NCBI GenBank assembly: GCA_916610825.1
Contig: OU744446.1
Coordinates: 36,681,833 to 36,745,832, forward strand
Direction of reading: 5' to 3'
DNA: 64,000 nt
From: Haliclystus octoradiatus
Lineage: Eukaryota > Cnidaria > Staurozoa > Stauromedusae > Haliclystidae
Shown here: positions 1-12,507 of the stretch, piece after piece
Layout: every line of letters starts with the position of its first letter
Position numbering within the stretch: position 1 is the first letter of the stretch
Made by a program: the position numbers and the translations under genes
The notes under the pieces: model-generated
What the model saw: only the letters and a program-made list of their open reading frames with translations
What the model was told of the DNA's origin: nothing
Database searches by the model: none

Positions 1-540
1 TCAATTAATTCCGTCGAGCATAGTAAGAATAGCTCAAGGACAGTTCTTATTGATAGTAATTTTACCCTAGATTACTTACAAAAATATAGTCTATAGCAAA
101 CAGAATTTACTTGTTTAAAGCCATTCTTGTTTCTATAAAAATAATGTTATTTTTGTTTTGTTGTTCAAACATTTTGCGTTTGCACTTCTGACCCGTTTGA
201 AAGATTTGAAACTTGAATTCATAGAGAAATTACTTGCGATTTATCAACAAGAAAACATTTTCTTAAACAACAATAAAACTTTTCCGATTTTCTTGTTTTG
301 GGTATAAATTTCCTTGAGATCCTATTTGATATAGTAAGATTTCTCACACGAAGAAATATATCTCATCTTCATGGATTTTCATTTCCACGTGCTCTACGGG
401 AGATCAACATCAATGTTGAGCAAATGTTGAGCAAATGTTGAGCAAATGCTGAGCAACGGTTGAGCAAATGTTGCGTTCATTCAGCCAGGGCTTACCTCAA
501 CCATCCCAAACCATATATATAATCCAATGTTTTTGATCAG
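1..540. other. Left edge: receptor intron, no firm exon
   Basis: Frame 1 is open from the window edge to about 95 (SINSVEHSKNSSRTVL..), which might be the end of an ectodomain exon, but no convincing donor follows. A short tandem repeat (unit about 11 bp, CAAATGTTGAG) lies at 410-472. Nothing else is recognised. Confidence 0.3.
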
Positions 541-3500
541 AGGTTTGGAAGGCAGAGGATATTGGACGAATTTTGGCATGACAGTTGTTCGTACATCGAA
601 GACATCAACAATATGCTCTAGCACTCATTTATCAACATTTGCTATCTTAATGGAACCATTTTTTGAAGAGGTAAGTAAATCGTAGTATAAATTATCCAAA
701 TCCTAACAACAACAGCAATAATAATTAAAATAATCTTTATTCAATCTTGTTTTGATTAATACATTTACGAATATAGATTGTAAAAGGGGGGTTACAAGAA
801 CTGACAGTGGTGTGCCACTTATAGAAAAATCCACTTACCCGAAAAGTTGCACAAAGAAGAAAAACGACACACAAAAGCCAATATACTTTTGCATCCAATT
901 GTATAGCCATTTTAACACTGCTACTCGTATTAAATTTTTAAAATAGTACTGATGGGAAATCATCGTATTGCTGTCATTTGTCCCCCTCTATGATCATAAC
1001 AATCAAGCATCTCATGTTTAACTGGTAGCTCAGTGGCAGAGTGTCCGCTCTATGTGCGGGAGACCGAGGTTCGAATCCTCGTCGGTGCACACATGTTCAA
1101 ATGCTGCGATGGACTTCGCTTATGAGGAGGAAATTTCTATCAGTATATTTTTCACGACTCAAGTGCAGCTATGGCCAATTACTTTGGTCCAAACGAAGTT
1201 CAACTCATCTTCCTAGGGAGCAAACAAAAAAAAAAAAAAAAAATCTCATGTTTAACCCACTTAATGCCAATAGTTATTGGAGTTTTGAATATAACACAAA
1301 TTATAAAGTCAAAAATCAGATGACCATGTTTGCTACTTGCCAAGGCAATCATCAGGCAATCAATTCAATCCTGAATGAATGAAGATTGATCGTCTTATTT
1401 TTGACTTTATATTTTATATATTATGTGACTGTTTTTATTAAGGACATTTTTAAAATTACTGATCGTCATTATTCGTATATATATTCGTATTCAGAACATA
1501 TTTGAAGTTTCTATGGTATCATAGGTCATTAGTTTCGGAACGTTAATTGGAACTTTGAACGATCATCGGTTAGAGCTAGAGTTTTTTTAGATTTTCAATA
1601 TTCATTGTTGTTTTCATAGTTTTTTTTTAGATTTCCCCTTATATGGACTTTAACATATTCAAGATCAATTAGTTCAATTTCTAGGCTTTGTACGTAATTT
1701 ACCTTGGATTTTAGTTTCTTCAATCTGCAGTATTTTATTTACTATTTAATGTACATTCGACTCACAAAGGGATAGCAATTTTTACTATAAATTTGTAATT
1801 TTATAATTAATAAATATTCACTTGAGAATGGCACAAGAAAATGTGCTGGAACGTTGTGAGAAATTAGTTGTGTTAATATTCTGTGTCAAAATTAATTGGT
1901 GATATATTTGTTATAATTATGCAGGATTCCGTTCTTGGAGATCCATTCATATTTGCTTCATCTGTAATGACTATCATTTCTATTATAATTCTGGTCATCT
2001 ATATTGCATCGATGTTTTTACTCGGGTAGGAAATCAAGTCTTTCAATTTTCAGATTGTTCCTATTCCTTGATTCACAGTCTTCATTTTGTTGTTCCAAGA
2101 GAAACTTTCTTGTTTATGTCCAACCCGTTAAGCTTTTTATAGTTTTATCATAAACCAGAGTTTATTTTAATTAACTCCAATAATATACATGAAAAAATAC
2201 TCGATTCTGATTGGCTAAGTGTGCAGGTGTATATGTGTTTATAACTGTGCATGTAGTTATTAAGCTGTTCTGTCTTGTATAACAGTTTATGTGAAGTTGT
2301 AATTCTGTGTGTAATTAACGTCATCACCCTTCTCTAAAATATCTGTGTAATCTTGAATAATAAAGGAGTTCCAGTTCGACCGTCGTTGTGTTTGCTGGGA
2401 CTCAATGTCGCTTTAGCCAAGTATACGACACTCAGATACAAGTTTTATGCTCGATTTGTTTTTGAGAAGCAGTACGAAAACGCGAAAAACGATGCAAAAA
2501 TGAAACCAGAAAGCTCTAGATAGCTATAGTTGGATCTTTTGATGATGTGATTATTCTATATTTGTTTCACATTCCATTATAGATGTGTAAAGACCTACTA
2601 CAGTCGGATGTACATCTACATTGCAGTTTCGTGTTTATGTTCACAGGCCTTGTTTGTATTTGGATTATCACAAACAAAAACATGGGTAAATGATACCAAC
2701 GATTGATCAAATGATTCCTGATGCTTTTACATTCATGTTTTTGCCGTGACATATTGTAATCTGCAACATATGTGGGTAGGGTTGCCTCAGATAGTATATA
2801 TATATCACATAGATCCATATTGGAGAATCTTGAACTCCTAACTGATAGCTGCTAAAAATCATTCATAAAATTGAACCAGCCCTTGCTATTATTCGAGAAT
2901 GGAATGGTTACATATTTTCGCGACTGGAAGCCTATAGAGAGCATGCGCATAGAGATGCAAGGAAGTCCAAAGCAGACCTACTTTTAAATGTCTCCTTGAG
3001 AAGCAATTACACGCTTTTGCGATATTTCATAATTATACTTTCTAATCAGTCTGCTATTCAACGTTTCATTTTTTGATTAATGTCTTTTTTCTGTTTACTA
3101 TATCTGCAACATGTATTATAGTCCTTTGGTGTAAAACGTTATCTGTAACTTTAAAAGTCTTCTGAATAAATGAGGATGATGATGATAACTCATGGACTTC
3201 TTGATAAATTCTTGAAATTTTTATAATCATTTCATGGAGTTTTCATGAATAGTTCATGAACGTGAAAGTGCTCACCTTTTCACGAAAACGTCAATAATAG
3301 TTCATTAACATTTAACAAAACTGTGTTGTGAAATGTTCATGAAAAGTTGATGAAAATATGGACGACTTCCTGTACATAGATTCATCACCACTTCATAGTG
3401 ATCAAAATACCGTACATCAAAATACATCATTCGCCAACAGCTATTTTATGATGTTAAAGCTAAAGTACGCCTTTTGAAAGAATTATTATAATGTTTACTA

Positions 3501-6500
3501 ATAGCTGATAATATATATAACTAAGCGCGACTGCAGAGTCAGGGAAAACACTGATTACTGTTGCTCAAGTCTCACGCAGATGCGATCTTCTGACAGTTTT
3601 TATTAAAGCTCTGGTGAAAGATAGATTTATCTTTATTGTAACTGGGGACATATCAATAAAAGATTGGGTTACTTGAAATCTCGTATTTTTTTCTATAGTT
3701 ATATTCTTTCCATCTTTCGTTTTAGGGTCGTTGCACAATGCTTGGTACAGTTATGGAGGCATGTCACGTGTCAGTTGTATGTTGGATAACGATTGAATCT
3801 GTTCATCAGTTGTCAAGGATACGCTACTTTTTTAGCGAAAAGACGAATTTAGCTTTCCTCTACAATTTAATTGGATTTGGTATGTCATCTTTATAAACAT
3901 TACCAATTCTAAAAGTCGACAATTTGAACCTAATAAAATCTTCCTGAATTATATGCATTTTGAACACCTCATATTAAAGGAGCAAAAATGACCGGCAGGC
4001 GCTACGCACTTAGGATCACGTGCATGTTTATTGTTCATAACACAATGTACATTGTTGACATGAATTTATAACAGATTAGCCCTCGTATGACAATAGTTTC
4101 AAAGCGAGACGGTTGAATTACGCTAAGCATAAATTCAACCTGTGCTCGCAGCGGTCGCCGGTCAATCTTGCCCCTTTAAGGTATGCATACAATTCAATAA
4201 ATCCCAGATCCGAGCCTTATAGCTTTGTTACTTGTTACAGGTGATTTCATCCAAGTCTTGTTAGTAACTTGGATCTAATTCAAGATTTTATGTGGAAGAC
4301 TTGAATTTTGTTACTTGTTTTATCTATCCATTTTCACAGGGTTTCCAAGTGCAGTGTTGGTAGCATTAGTGGGTTTTCCATATCGTGAATTTGATCATGA
4401 AGTCAAGTAGTAAGTGAAACTAGTTTAGGCAATTGATGCGGCCTTGATATAATGGTGTAAGATTGTATTATAGAGTTTTAAGGACGAAATAAGACAAACG
4501 ACCAAACATCAAGATAACTTGTGTAACTCTGTTTATTAATCATATACGTGTTAGTTTTACAACGCTGTGCAATACACTCCGGTGTGCCTAATTTACAACT
4601 AAGTGTGATTAGTTTAATGACGTTGTAAATATTAGTATTATTAATTATTATATACTACATGCCTCCCCTCGGAGACATAAGTTCATTACCTTTTTTCGTC
4701 TTTATGGCTGATACCAATTCGGAGTACGACGGATACGGGTTGAACTTTGTTGTTGACCTTTGTCTTTATCTTTGTCTTGGTCTTTGCCTTGGTCTGTGCC
4801 TTGGGCGGGGTCTTGCTGGTAGGGGCGGAGAAATCGTCGGTTTCGCCACTTGAGGCGGTTTGTTTCTGTCTTTACTAGATAGCTGTGTCGACCTTCATAT
4901 GCTTCAATTATGCTGGCAACGGTGTCCCACTGTTGTGTTTTCGGATTTTGTACCAATACTACTGTACCAGGTAATAAATCTTCTAAGGGTTTGGAATGTT
5001 GGTCCTTGTAGGCCTTTGCCTTCTGCCGGAGAGTGATAGCTTTCTTATCAGCAGCGTTGATTTCTTCTCTTATATCTTTACAAAATATTGCGGGTCCAAC
5101 TGGCAGGCGTGTTCGAGTTGGGCGTCCAAAGAGACGTTGTGCTGGCGATATTCCATCCTTTTTGGGGGTGTTTCTATACTCTAATAGACCTTCCAAAAAT
5201 TCCTTTGTATTAATATTTCCTTTAGGCGTGGTTTTCTTTACTAAAGTCTTCATAGATTTAATTCCTGCTTCAGCAAATCCATTACTTTGGTGGTTGTATG
5301 GGGACGAGGGATCATGCTTTATACCCCACACTTGACAAAATTTTTTGAAGTCTTGTGACTTGAACTGTGGGCCACCATCAGATTCTAGGTTGACTGCAAT
5401 GCCAAGTTTAGCGCTCCATTGAGTTATGCGTTCTACGACATCGTCAGTATTGCTTCCTCCTCTACCAAGGTCATATACTTCTGGCCATCCAGAAAGACGA
5501 TCAACAATCACCAGATATTCTTTACCAGCATAACTGAAGAGGTCCATGGCTATAGCTTGACCAGGCCACGTAGGTGCTTCTGCTTGGCAGATTGGCTCTA
5601 GAGGCTGACTGGGTTGATTTAGTTGACATGGTTGGCAATGTTTCACACTTTGAGTGATATCGTTTACCATCTGAGGCCAATACACCGTTTGTCTAGCTCT
5701 GCCTAGTGTTCTCTCTATGCCTTGATGAGCCGCATGCAGAAGTTTTAACATCTCTGGTCTCAACGACATTGGAATGACAATTCTTTGACCATACATGATG
5801 AGATCTTCATGCAAAGACAAACTTTCTCGCACATTCCAGAACGAATGTAGATCTAAATCTAGGCTGTGCTTGTCAGCCGGAAATCCTTCTTTAATGATTT
5901 CTTTCAGCTTAATGTATGCACTGTCTTTTGAGGCAGCTGCAGTGACTTTACATAAATTGACGTCTTTCAATGCTGCATCAGCTGCCACTAGCATGTTTAG
6001 AGCGACTTGATTGACTAAAGTATGAATACATGCACTTTCATCTTTGTCTTCGTCATTAGGTTCACTTGTTGGATACCTTGAAAATACATCAGCAACAGTG
6101 TGTGCTGTTCCAGGACGCCATACAGCAATCGGACAACATCTGTTGAGCTTTTCCTTCAGGCGGATGATGCGTGGAGTTGTCACTTGATCATAACTCTTGT
6201 TGTTGATTATTGATATCAGTGGCTTGTGGTCAGTGACCAACTGAAAATGGGCACCATGTACAAATAGTTTACATTTTTCAACAGCCCAAACAACAGCTAA
6301 CAGTTCTATTTCCGTTGCAGAATACCTTGTTTCGGCAGGGATCAGCGAACGACTTCCACATTGAAGCAAATACCATTCGTCGGTGTCATGTTCTTGCTGC
6401 CAGAGGGCGAATCCAAGGCCACGAGATTGTGCAGCATCCGTCTCCAATCGTAGCTTTGATCCTGCTCTGTAATGTGTTAATACGCGTGGGGATGTGAGTA

Positions 6501-9500
6501 GCGAGATTAACTCTTTAAATGCTTCTTGCTGTTCCACTCCCCAAATAAACACAGTTTTTGGTGACAGGAGTGCATGGAGTGGTTCAGCCAATTCACCTAC
6601 ACGAGAGCTAAAAACATCAAATTGGCGGATCAAACCACAAAACGACCTTAAATCTGTTCGATTTGAAGGAGTTGGGAATGATGTAAGGGCTTCTACTAGC
6701 TCTTGTGAAATGGTATAGCCTTCTTTACATAGTTGATAACCACACCATTGTATACTTGGTTGGGCATAAATAAACTTTTTACTGTTTAGTGTTATACCTG
6801 CTGTTCGGCATCTCTCTATTACTGCTCTGACACGTGCATCATGCTGAGGACCCGGTTCTTTGTCAAAAATTATAACATCTTCAACAATTTTTTTCACGTT
6901 TTCTATGCCTTTGAGGGCTTCATCGCCCCGGCGATTATGTTCATCCCCTGCTGATATGAGACCCATGGCATTTCTCAAAAACCTTTTTGGTCCCCAAGGG
7001 GTGATAAATGTTGTTAGCGTTTTACTATTTTCGTCTAAGGGTACCTGCCAGTATCCATGACGTGCATCTAGGGTGGTAAACACGCCCATCCCGGGTGGGA
7101 TTTGTAAAACTTCTTCTTTAGGGGTTTTCATCATGTACCCAGGGCGTTTGACAAACCGATTTAGCTTGGTGAAGTCAACAGTTATTCTAGGTTCATCACA
7201 CCCTTTCTTTGGAACAATGACCATAGGATGGGACCAATCTGGCTTTTCTCCTAGAGGGACATCTTCAATTATTCCTTTTAGCATCATTTGATCTAATTGC
7301 TTTTTGACTGGCTCTTGCCAATGGAGAGGAATTTGATATGCTTTATAACATTTTGAAGGAATAGCATCTTCTGTTAGTTCAATGCTCATTGGGGGTCCAG
7401 ACATGGGTGGGAGAGGGCCATCAGAAGTAAATACATCTGAAAAGTCTGCTAATATTTTTTGCTTCAGTTGGTCCTGACTTGAATCTTTCGAAGTGGGCAC
7501 TATGTGGGTTGCTTTGGGAGAGCTTGGGGGTCCCAGGGATAATGCTTGTAACGGGACCTTGGGCCATTCTTTAGGAATCAATTTGAGAGCAATACAACCT
7601 GCTCTGCTCAATAAAGGATGGGTTACTTCATTCAAAATGTGTACTTTGGCCTTGTACCTATGAGTTTCACGAAATATTTCCAAAATAACATACCCATGGG
7701 ACTCTAGAGGGGAACCATTTGGTCCCACTAAATGTTCATTTTCAGGCTTAAAGTCAACATCATTAGCCCCCATTAATTGGTGAAGATCTTGGAGTCCCAT
7801 TGCGTCACATCCTGCCCCAGTATCAGCTAGCCAATTTATTTGCTTGCTGTGATTTCCATGGGTGGTTTGCAGTGCAATCAAATTTTCCTGGTGGCTACTT
7901 ATGTGAGAAATTTCAATACAGTTTTGCGATACTTGTGATTTTGTAAAGCAAAACTTCTGCAAATGACCCTTTTTCTTGCATTTGTGACACTCTAAATTGA
8001 TGGCAGGGCAATCTCCTTTTTCATGTTTGGTTCCACATCGGCCACATGCGTCATTTGCCGTGTTTTTCGCGCCAGTATTTTTCGCGGCTTGAAACTGTTT
8101 CGGTTGTTTTTGAAACTTCTGTTTTTTGTAGGCGGACATCGCTCTGTTGGCGTTCACGCTTTTTTCTGTTAATTGATCATCAACATTACGACTTGCCTCG
8201 TAATTTTGGCAAATGTCTAAAGTAGCTTTTAAACTTAATTTTTCAAGCGGTGTTTCGAGTACCCTTTGTCTCATTCCTGAGTCCATTAGGCCTGATATGA
8301 CACGGTCCCTTAATCGTTCTTCACGATGAATTGCATGGTTTGGACAATCCTCGGTGGAATATCCACAGTCTTCATCAATTTCCCTCAGTGCGGCGTAATA
8401 ATTGTTAACGCTTTCCCCCTGTTGTTGATCACGTTGAATAAAAACGCGTCGGTCTACAAGTGGGTGGCGATGAATTCGCAGATAATCTTTTAATGCCTTA
8501 ATAATTTCAGCAATATCATCAGTATCTTTTATTTTGATAATTTCTTGGGTCCACATTTTTGTCCACTCTTCGTTGAGTGTTGATCTTAATAAACCTCGGC
8601 GTGCGTTTAAATCACATTCTTGATGTAGTCTCGTAGCAGCCGCGTAATCATTAAATCTGATTTCCCAGTCACGAAAATCTATCAATTTCATGCCTTCAGG
8701 ACTTTTAAGTTTCGGCATTGATATACGTTTGGCTGTTTGAAGATTTGCTGGTGAATTAGAAGAGCCTTGATGGACATTCGAAGTTGAAGTGCCCATATTC
8801 ATAGTCTTGAAAGCATTAGTAAGTGACTCACCCTGTGACTTCATTGCTTCCGCCAACGCCTTTTGCATTTCTTGCTGTTGAGCCATCATTACTTCTTGCA
8901 TTTTTGTTTGCTGGTCAGTAACCGATTGTAAGATTAACAGCATTGGATCTTTCGAGGAATTAGCTAGTTCTTGTCTGAGTTGAACTACTTCTGCTTCCAA
9001 ATCCGCTTTCGTTGGGTTCTTATTAGCCATAATAAACCACGAAATAAATACTGAGTTTTCGCTGGATTATAACCATGTAAGTCCGTTGAACATTAATAAC
9101 AATGATTCAATAAATAACTTTATCTATTGAACTTTATAACTGCGCCATGTAAGATTGTATTATAGAGTTTTAAGGACGAAATAAGACAAACGACCAAACA
9201 TCAAGATAACTTGTGTAACTCTGTTTATTAATCATATACGTGTTAGTTTTACAACGCTGTGCAATACACTCCGGTGTGCCTAATTTACAACTAAGTGTGA
9301 TTAGTTTAATGACGTTGTAAATATTAGTATTATTAATTATTATATACTACAAATGGCTATAGGGCGTTGGACGGACCACGGCCCGCAGAGTCTCGGGTTC
9401 AATCCCTGACCGGAACACTACAGGTTGGCTGACATCAGGAAGGGCATCCGGCTATTAAACGCACACAAACTTCAAAATACTAACAAATTAGCCAACCACC

Positions 9501-12470
9501 CCGGTGAAAAAAAGTTGCAAGCTTATCCAGTTTGTGGAAAAATGATCCATCAAAATAAAAAAAGTTGAGGAACATGACTATTGACTATTAGTAAATGTGT
9601 TTATATTGCGACGAGTTGACGAGCCGGTATAATATTTGATGTTCTATATTTTAATTGGTTGGTTGCTCAATCATGCACATTTTTCAAATAATGTGGGTGT
9701 CGTTATCTGATGGACCTTGATTGACATTGAATGATTTGGAGCACTGATTGCCCGGATTTATCGACATTGATTGACACTGAATGGCATTGATGAAATTTGA
9801 TTGACACTGATCTACATTGATTGACATGGATTGGCAATGATTGAAATCAATTGACATTTGTTGACTTTGATTGACTTTGAATATTTAAATTGATTGGCAT
9901 GCATTGCTTTACATTGATTGACATTGATTGGATAAGACTGACATTGATTGACAGTGTTTGACATTTATCGACATTGATTGACACTGATCTTCATTGATTG
10001 ACATTGATTGGCAATGATTGAAATCAATTGACATTTGTTGACCTTGATTGACTTTGAATATTTACATTGATTGACATGCATTGCTTTACATTGATTGACA
10101 TTGATTGGCAAAGACTGACATTGATTGACAGTGTTTGACATTTATCGACATTGGTTGACATTTGTTGACATTGATTGACATTGATTGGCAAAGACTGACA
10201 TTGATTGACAGTGTTTGACATTTATCGACATTGGTTGACATTTGTTGACATTGATTGACATTGATTGGCAATGATCTACATTGATTGACTTCAATATTTA
10301 CATTGATTGACATTGATTGACACTGTTTGACATTTATCAACATTGATTGGCATTTGTTGACTTTGATTGACTTCAAATATTTACATTGATTGACATTGAT
10401 TGACATCGATTGACATTGATTGATATTGATGAACAGTGTTTGACATTGGCTGACATTGATTGACATTGGTATCAGGCAATGAATTCCACCAGGGAATAAT
10501 TGTTATTGCAAAGTAATTCTTGGAAATGTCTAGGTGTGGCACTAGCTTGCATTGAAGCATCTTCGAGTGTCCACAGATGACGTATTTTGTTGATCTAATA
10601 TTGAACATATCTGTTGCTGGCATATCAACTAAACCGTTTAAAATTTTGAATACTAGGCAGAGATCTTGTTTTATTCTTTGAATCTCTAGTGATTCTAAAT
10701 TTATAATCTTCAGTCTTACTATCACTGTATATGTTGTGGAATGTTTATGAAAAGTTGATGAAAATATGGACGACTTCCTGTACATAGATTCATCACCATT
10801 TCATAGTGATCAGAATACCGTACATCAAAATACATCATTCGCCAACAGCTATTTTATCATGTTAAAGCTAAAGTATGCCTTTTGAAAGAATTATTATAAA
10901 GTTTACTAATAGCTGATAATATATATAACTAAGCGCGACTGCAGAGGCAGCGAAAACACTGATTACTGTTGCTTAAGTTTCACGCAGATGCGATCATCTG
11001 ACAGTTTTGAAGGATTGTATAGTGATTTGTATGCACAGTCTGGCCACTTTGCATACAGATTTGATTGGATTGAATTTAGAAGTGAAGCGTGTCACCCATG
11101 GATATTCATAAGCTATGTTAAAATATTTTTGTTTACTTTGATTTACAGTTGTTGGGTTTACGTAACTGGATCTGACATCTGGTATTTTGCCGGTCCACTT
11201 GTCCTATTAATGATGGTATGAATAAAGATTGAAGAATCAATTTACTATTATAAAATTTAATGAATTGTGATCACAACTAATTCTTCATTGATTAACTGGT
11301 TGATATGTAGGTTCTTTTTATTTCTCACCTTTTGAATTACTTTTGGTTAGATATGTAGCATATAATACCAAGGAATTCAAGTACTGTAACACCCAAGACA
11401 TTGTGCGGTAGGAGGATACCTTTCAATGCAACGATATAGTCACAGCGGTGTGACTGCAATAGGATGAATCAAATTCTGCCAAATTAAAAGCAGTATTTTT
11501 ATTTTCAATATTTCTTCAAGGTTACAAAGCTTTTTTTAATGTTATATTTCCTTCCTTGTGGAATGATTGCTGTACGCTGGGTAAAATTAATACACAAAAA
11601 TGCCGGTGTAAAAAAAATAGCAATTTGTATTACAACATATAGTGCCACGAAGCTGATAATACTAATGCTAGTATTAGATTAGCCTTTGTATGTAGAAATA
11701 TATTTTTATTTTTATTTTTATCTTTACTTTTTACTTGAGCAAATAAACATTACAAGAAACCTGCATTAAAATATTTGTTGTTCATAAAATATATACATCA
11801 CAATTACCACAGTCCGTATTACAGTACTGAAGATCCAAAAAATGCAAATTCCATGCTTTTGACAACCCCTCCCCAGGTCGGAAGCATGTTTGTAATTACG
11901 GCCGTGATCGCAAGAGATAAAGACTTGTTTCTGGCCATTAACCATCAGGAGTGCAGCTTAGTAAAGATGAATTTGACCATTTTGGAAATATTCAAGAGAA
12001 GGGCAAACTATAGCAAGTATAGTCTCTGCAGCAATGATGTCTGATATTTATTTATGCATATTATTTTTGCTTCTATAGGTCAGCTTTGTGTTTCGTTTAA
12101 TCACTTACGTTGATATCACAAAAGATAAAAGTATTATAGAAAGGGATATCAACTACAAAAGAGCATGGTAGGCGTATTTGTGCAGAGCCATCTATTTACA
12201 AGAGTTGGGACACGCTTTCATGTGCCGCTATCGTCTCCAATTGGACAGATGTCAGTCACGTGATTTTTGTACGCCATCTTTGTTTTTACGGAAGCAGGTT
12301 CTCAATCATTTCAAGTGAAACACGCGAAAAATACAATACAATATGGCTGAAAAACACACAACATTCTCCTGCACATGCGCACTGTTAAAAACGTGCTCGG
12401 GTCCAGGCAAAAAGAAACAAAAATGGCATGAGTGTCCCAACTCTTGTAAATAGATGGCTCTGTATATGTG

Positions 12471-12507
<37 letters not shown>

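Larger units (their letters stand above)
4456..9351 (-). mobile_element. Ty3/gypsy-type LTR retrotransposon, looks whole, young
   Basis: The element has 204-bp terminal repeats (4456-4659 and 9148-9351) that look identical by eye, start TG and end CA, and are flanked by the 5-bp target duplication AATGG (4451-4455, 9352-9356). One long minus-strand frame fills the inside. A primer-binding-like stretch abuts the right repeat and a purine-rich tract (minus strand) abuts the left one. It lies antisense in the receptor intron 4410-11148 and has split a SINE. No envelope gene is seen. Identical ends imply a recent insertion. Confidence 0.93.
4438..9545 (+). mobile_element. SINE family C, copy 1, split by the Ty3/gypsy-type element
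   Basis: SINE head at 4438-4455 and the remainder at 9357-9545, interrupted by the LTR element plus its AATGG duplication. The remainder has a B-box (GGGTTCAATCCC) and the family motif ATCAGGAAGGGCATCCGG, then CCGGTGAAAAAAAGTTGCAA near the tail. The insertion falls just past the A-box-like part. Confidence 0.65.

Noticed and set aside
1021-1090. tRNA gene candidate
   Set aside because: Pol III boxes are present, but the anticodon arm does not fold correctly, and the segment is the head of a poly(A)-tailed SINE with a target duplication.
10024-10466. Minus-strand protein rich in N-V-N-Q-C-Q
   Set aside because: It is a direct translation of the TTGACATTGA minisatellite; several frames are open for the same reason.
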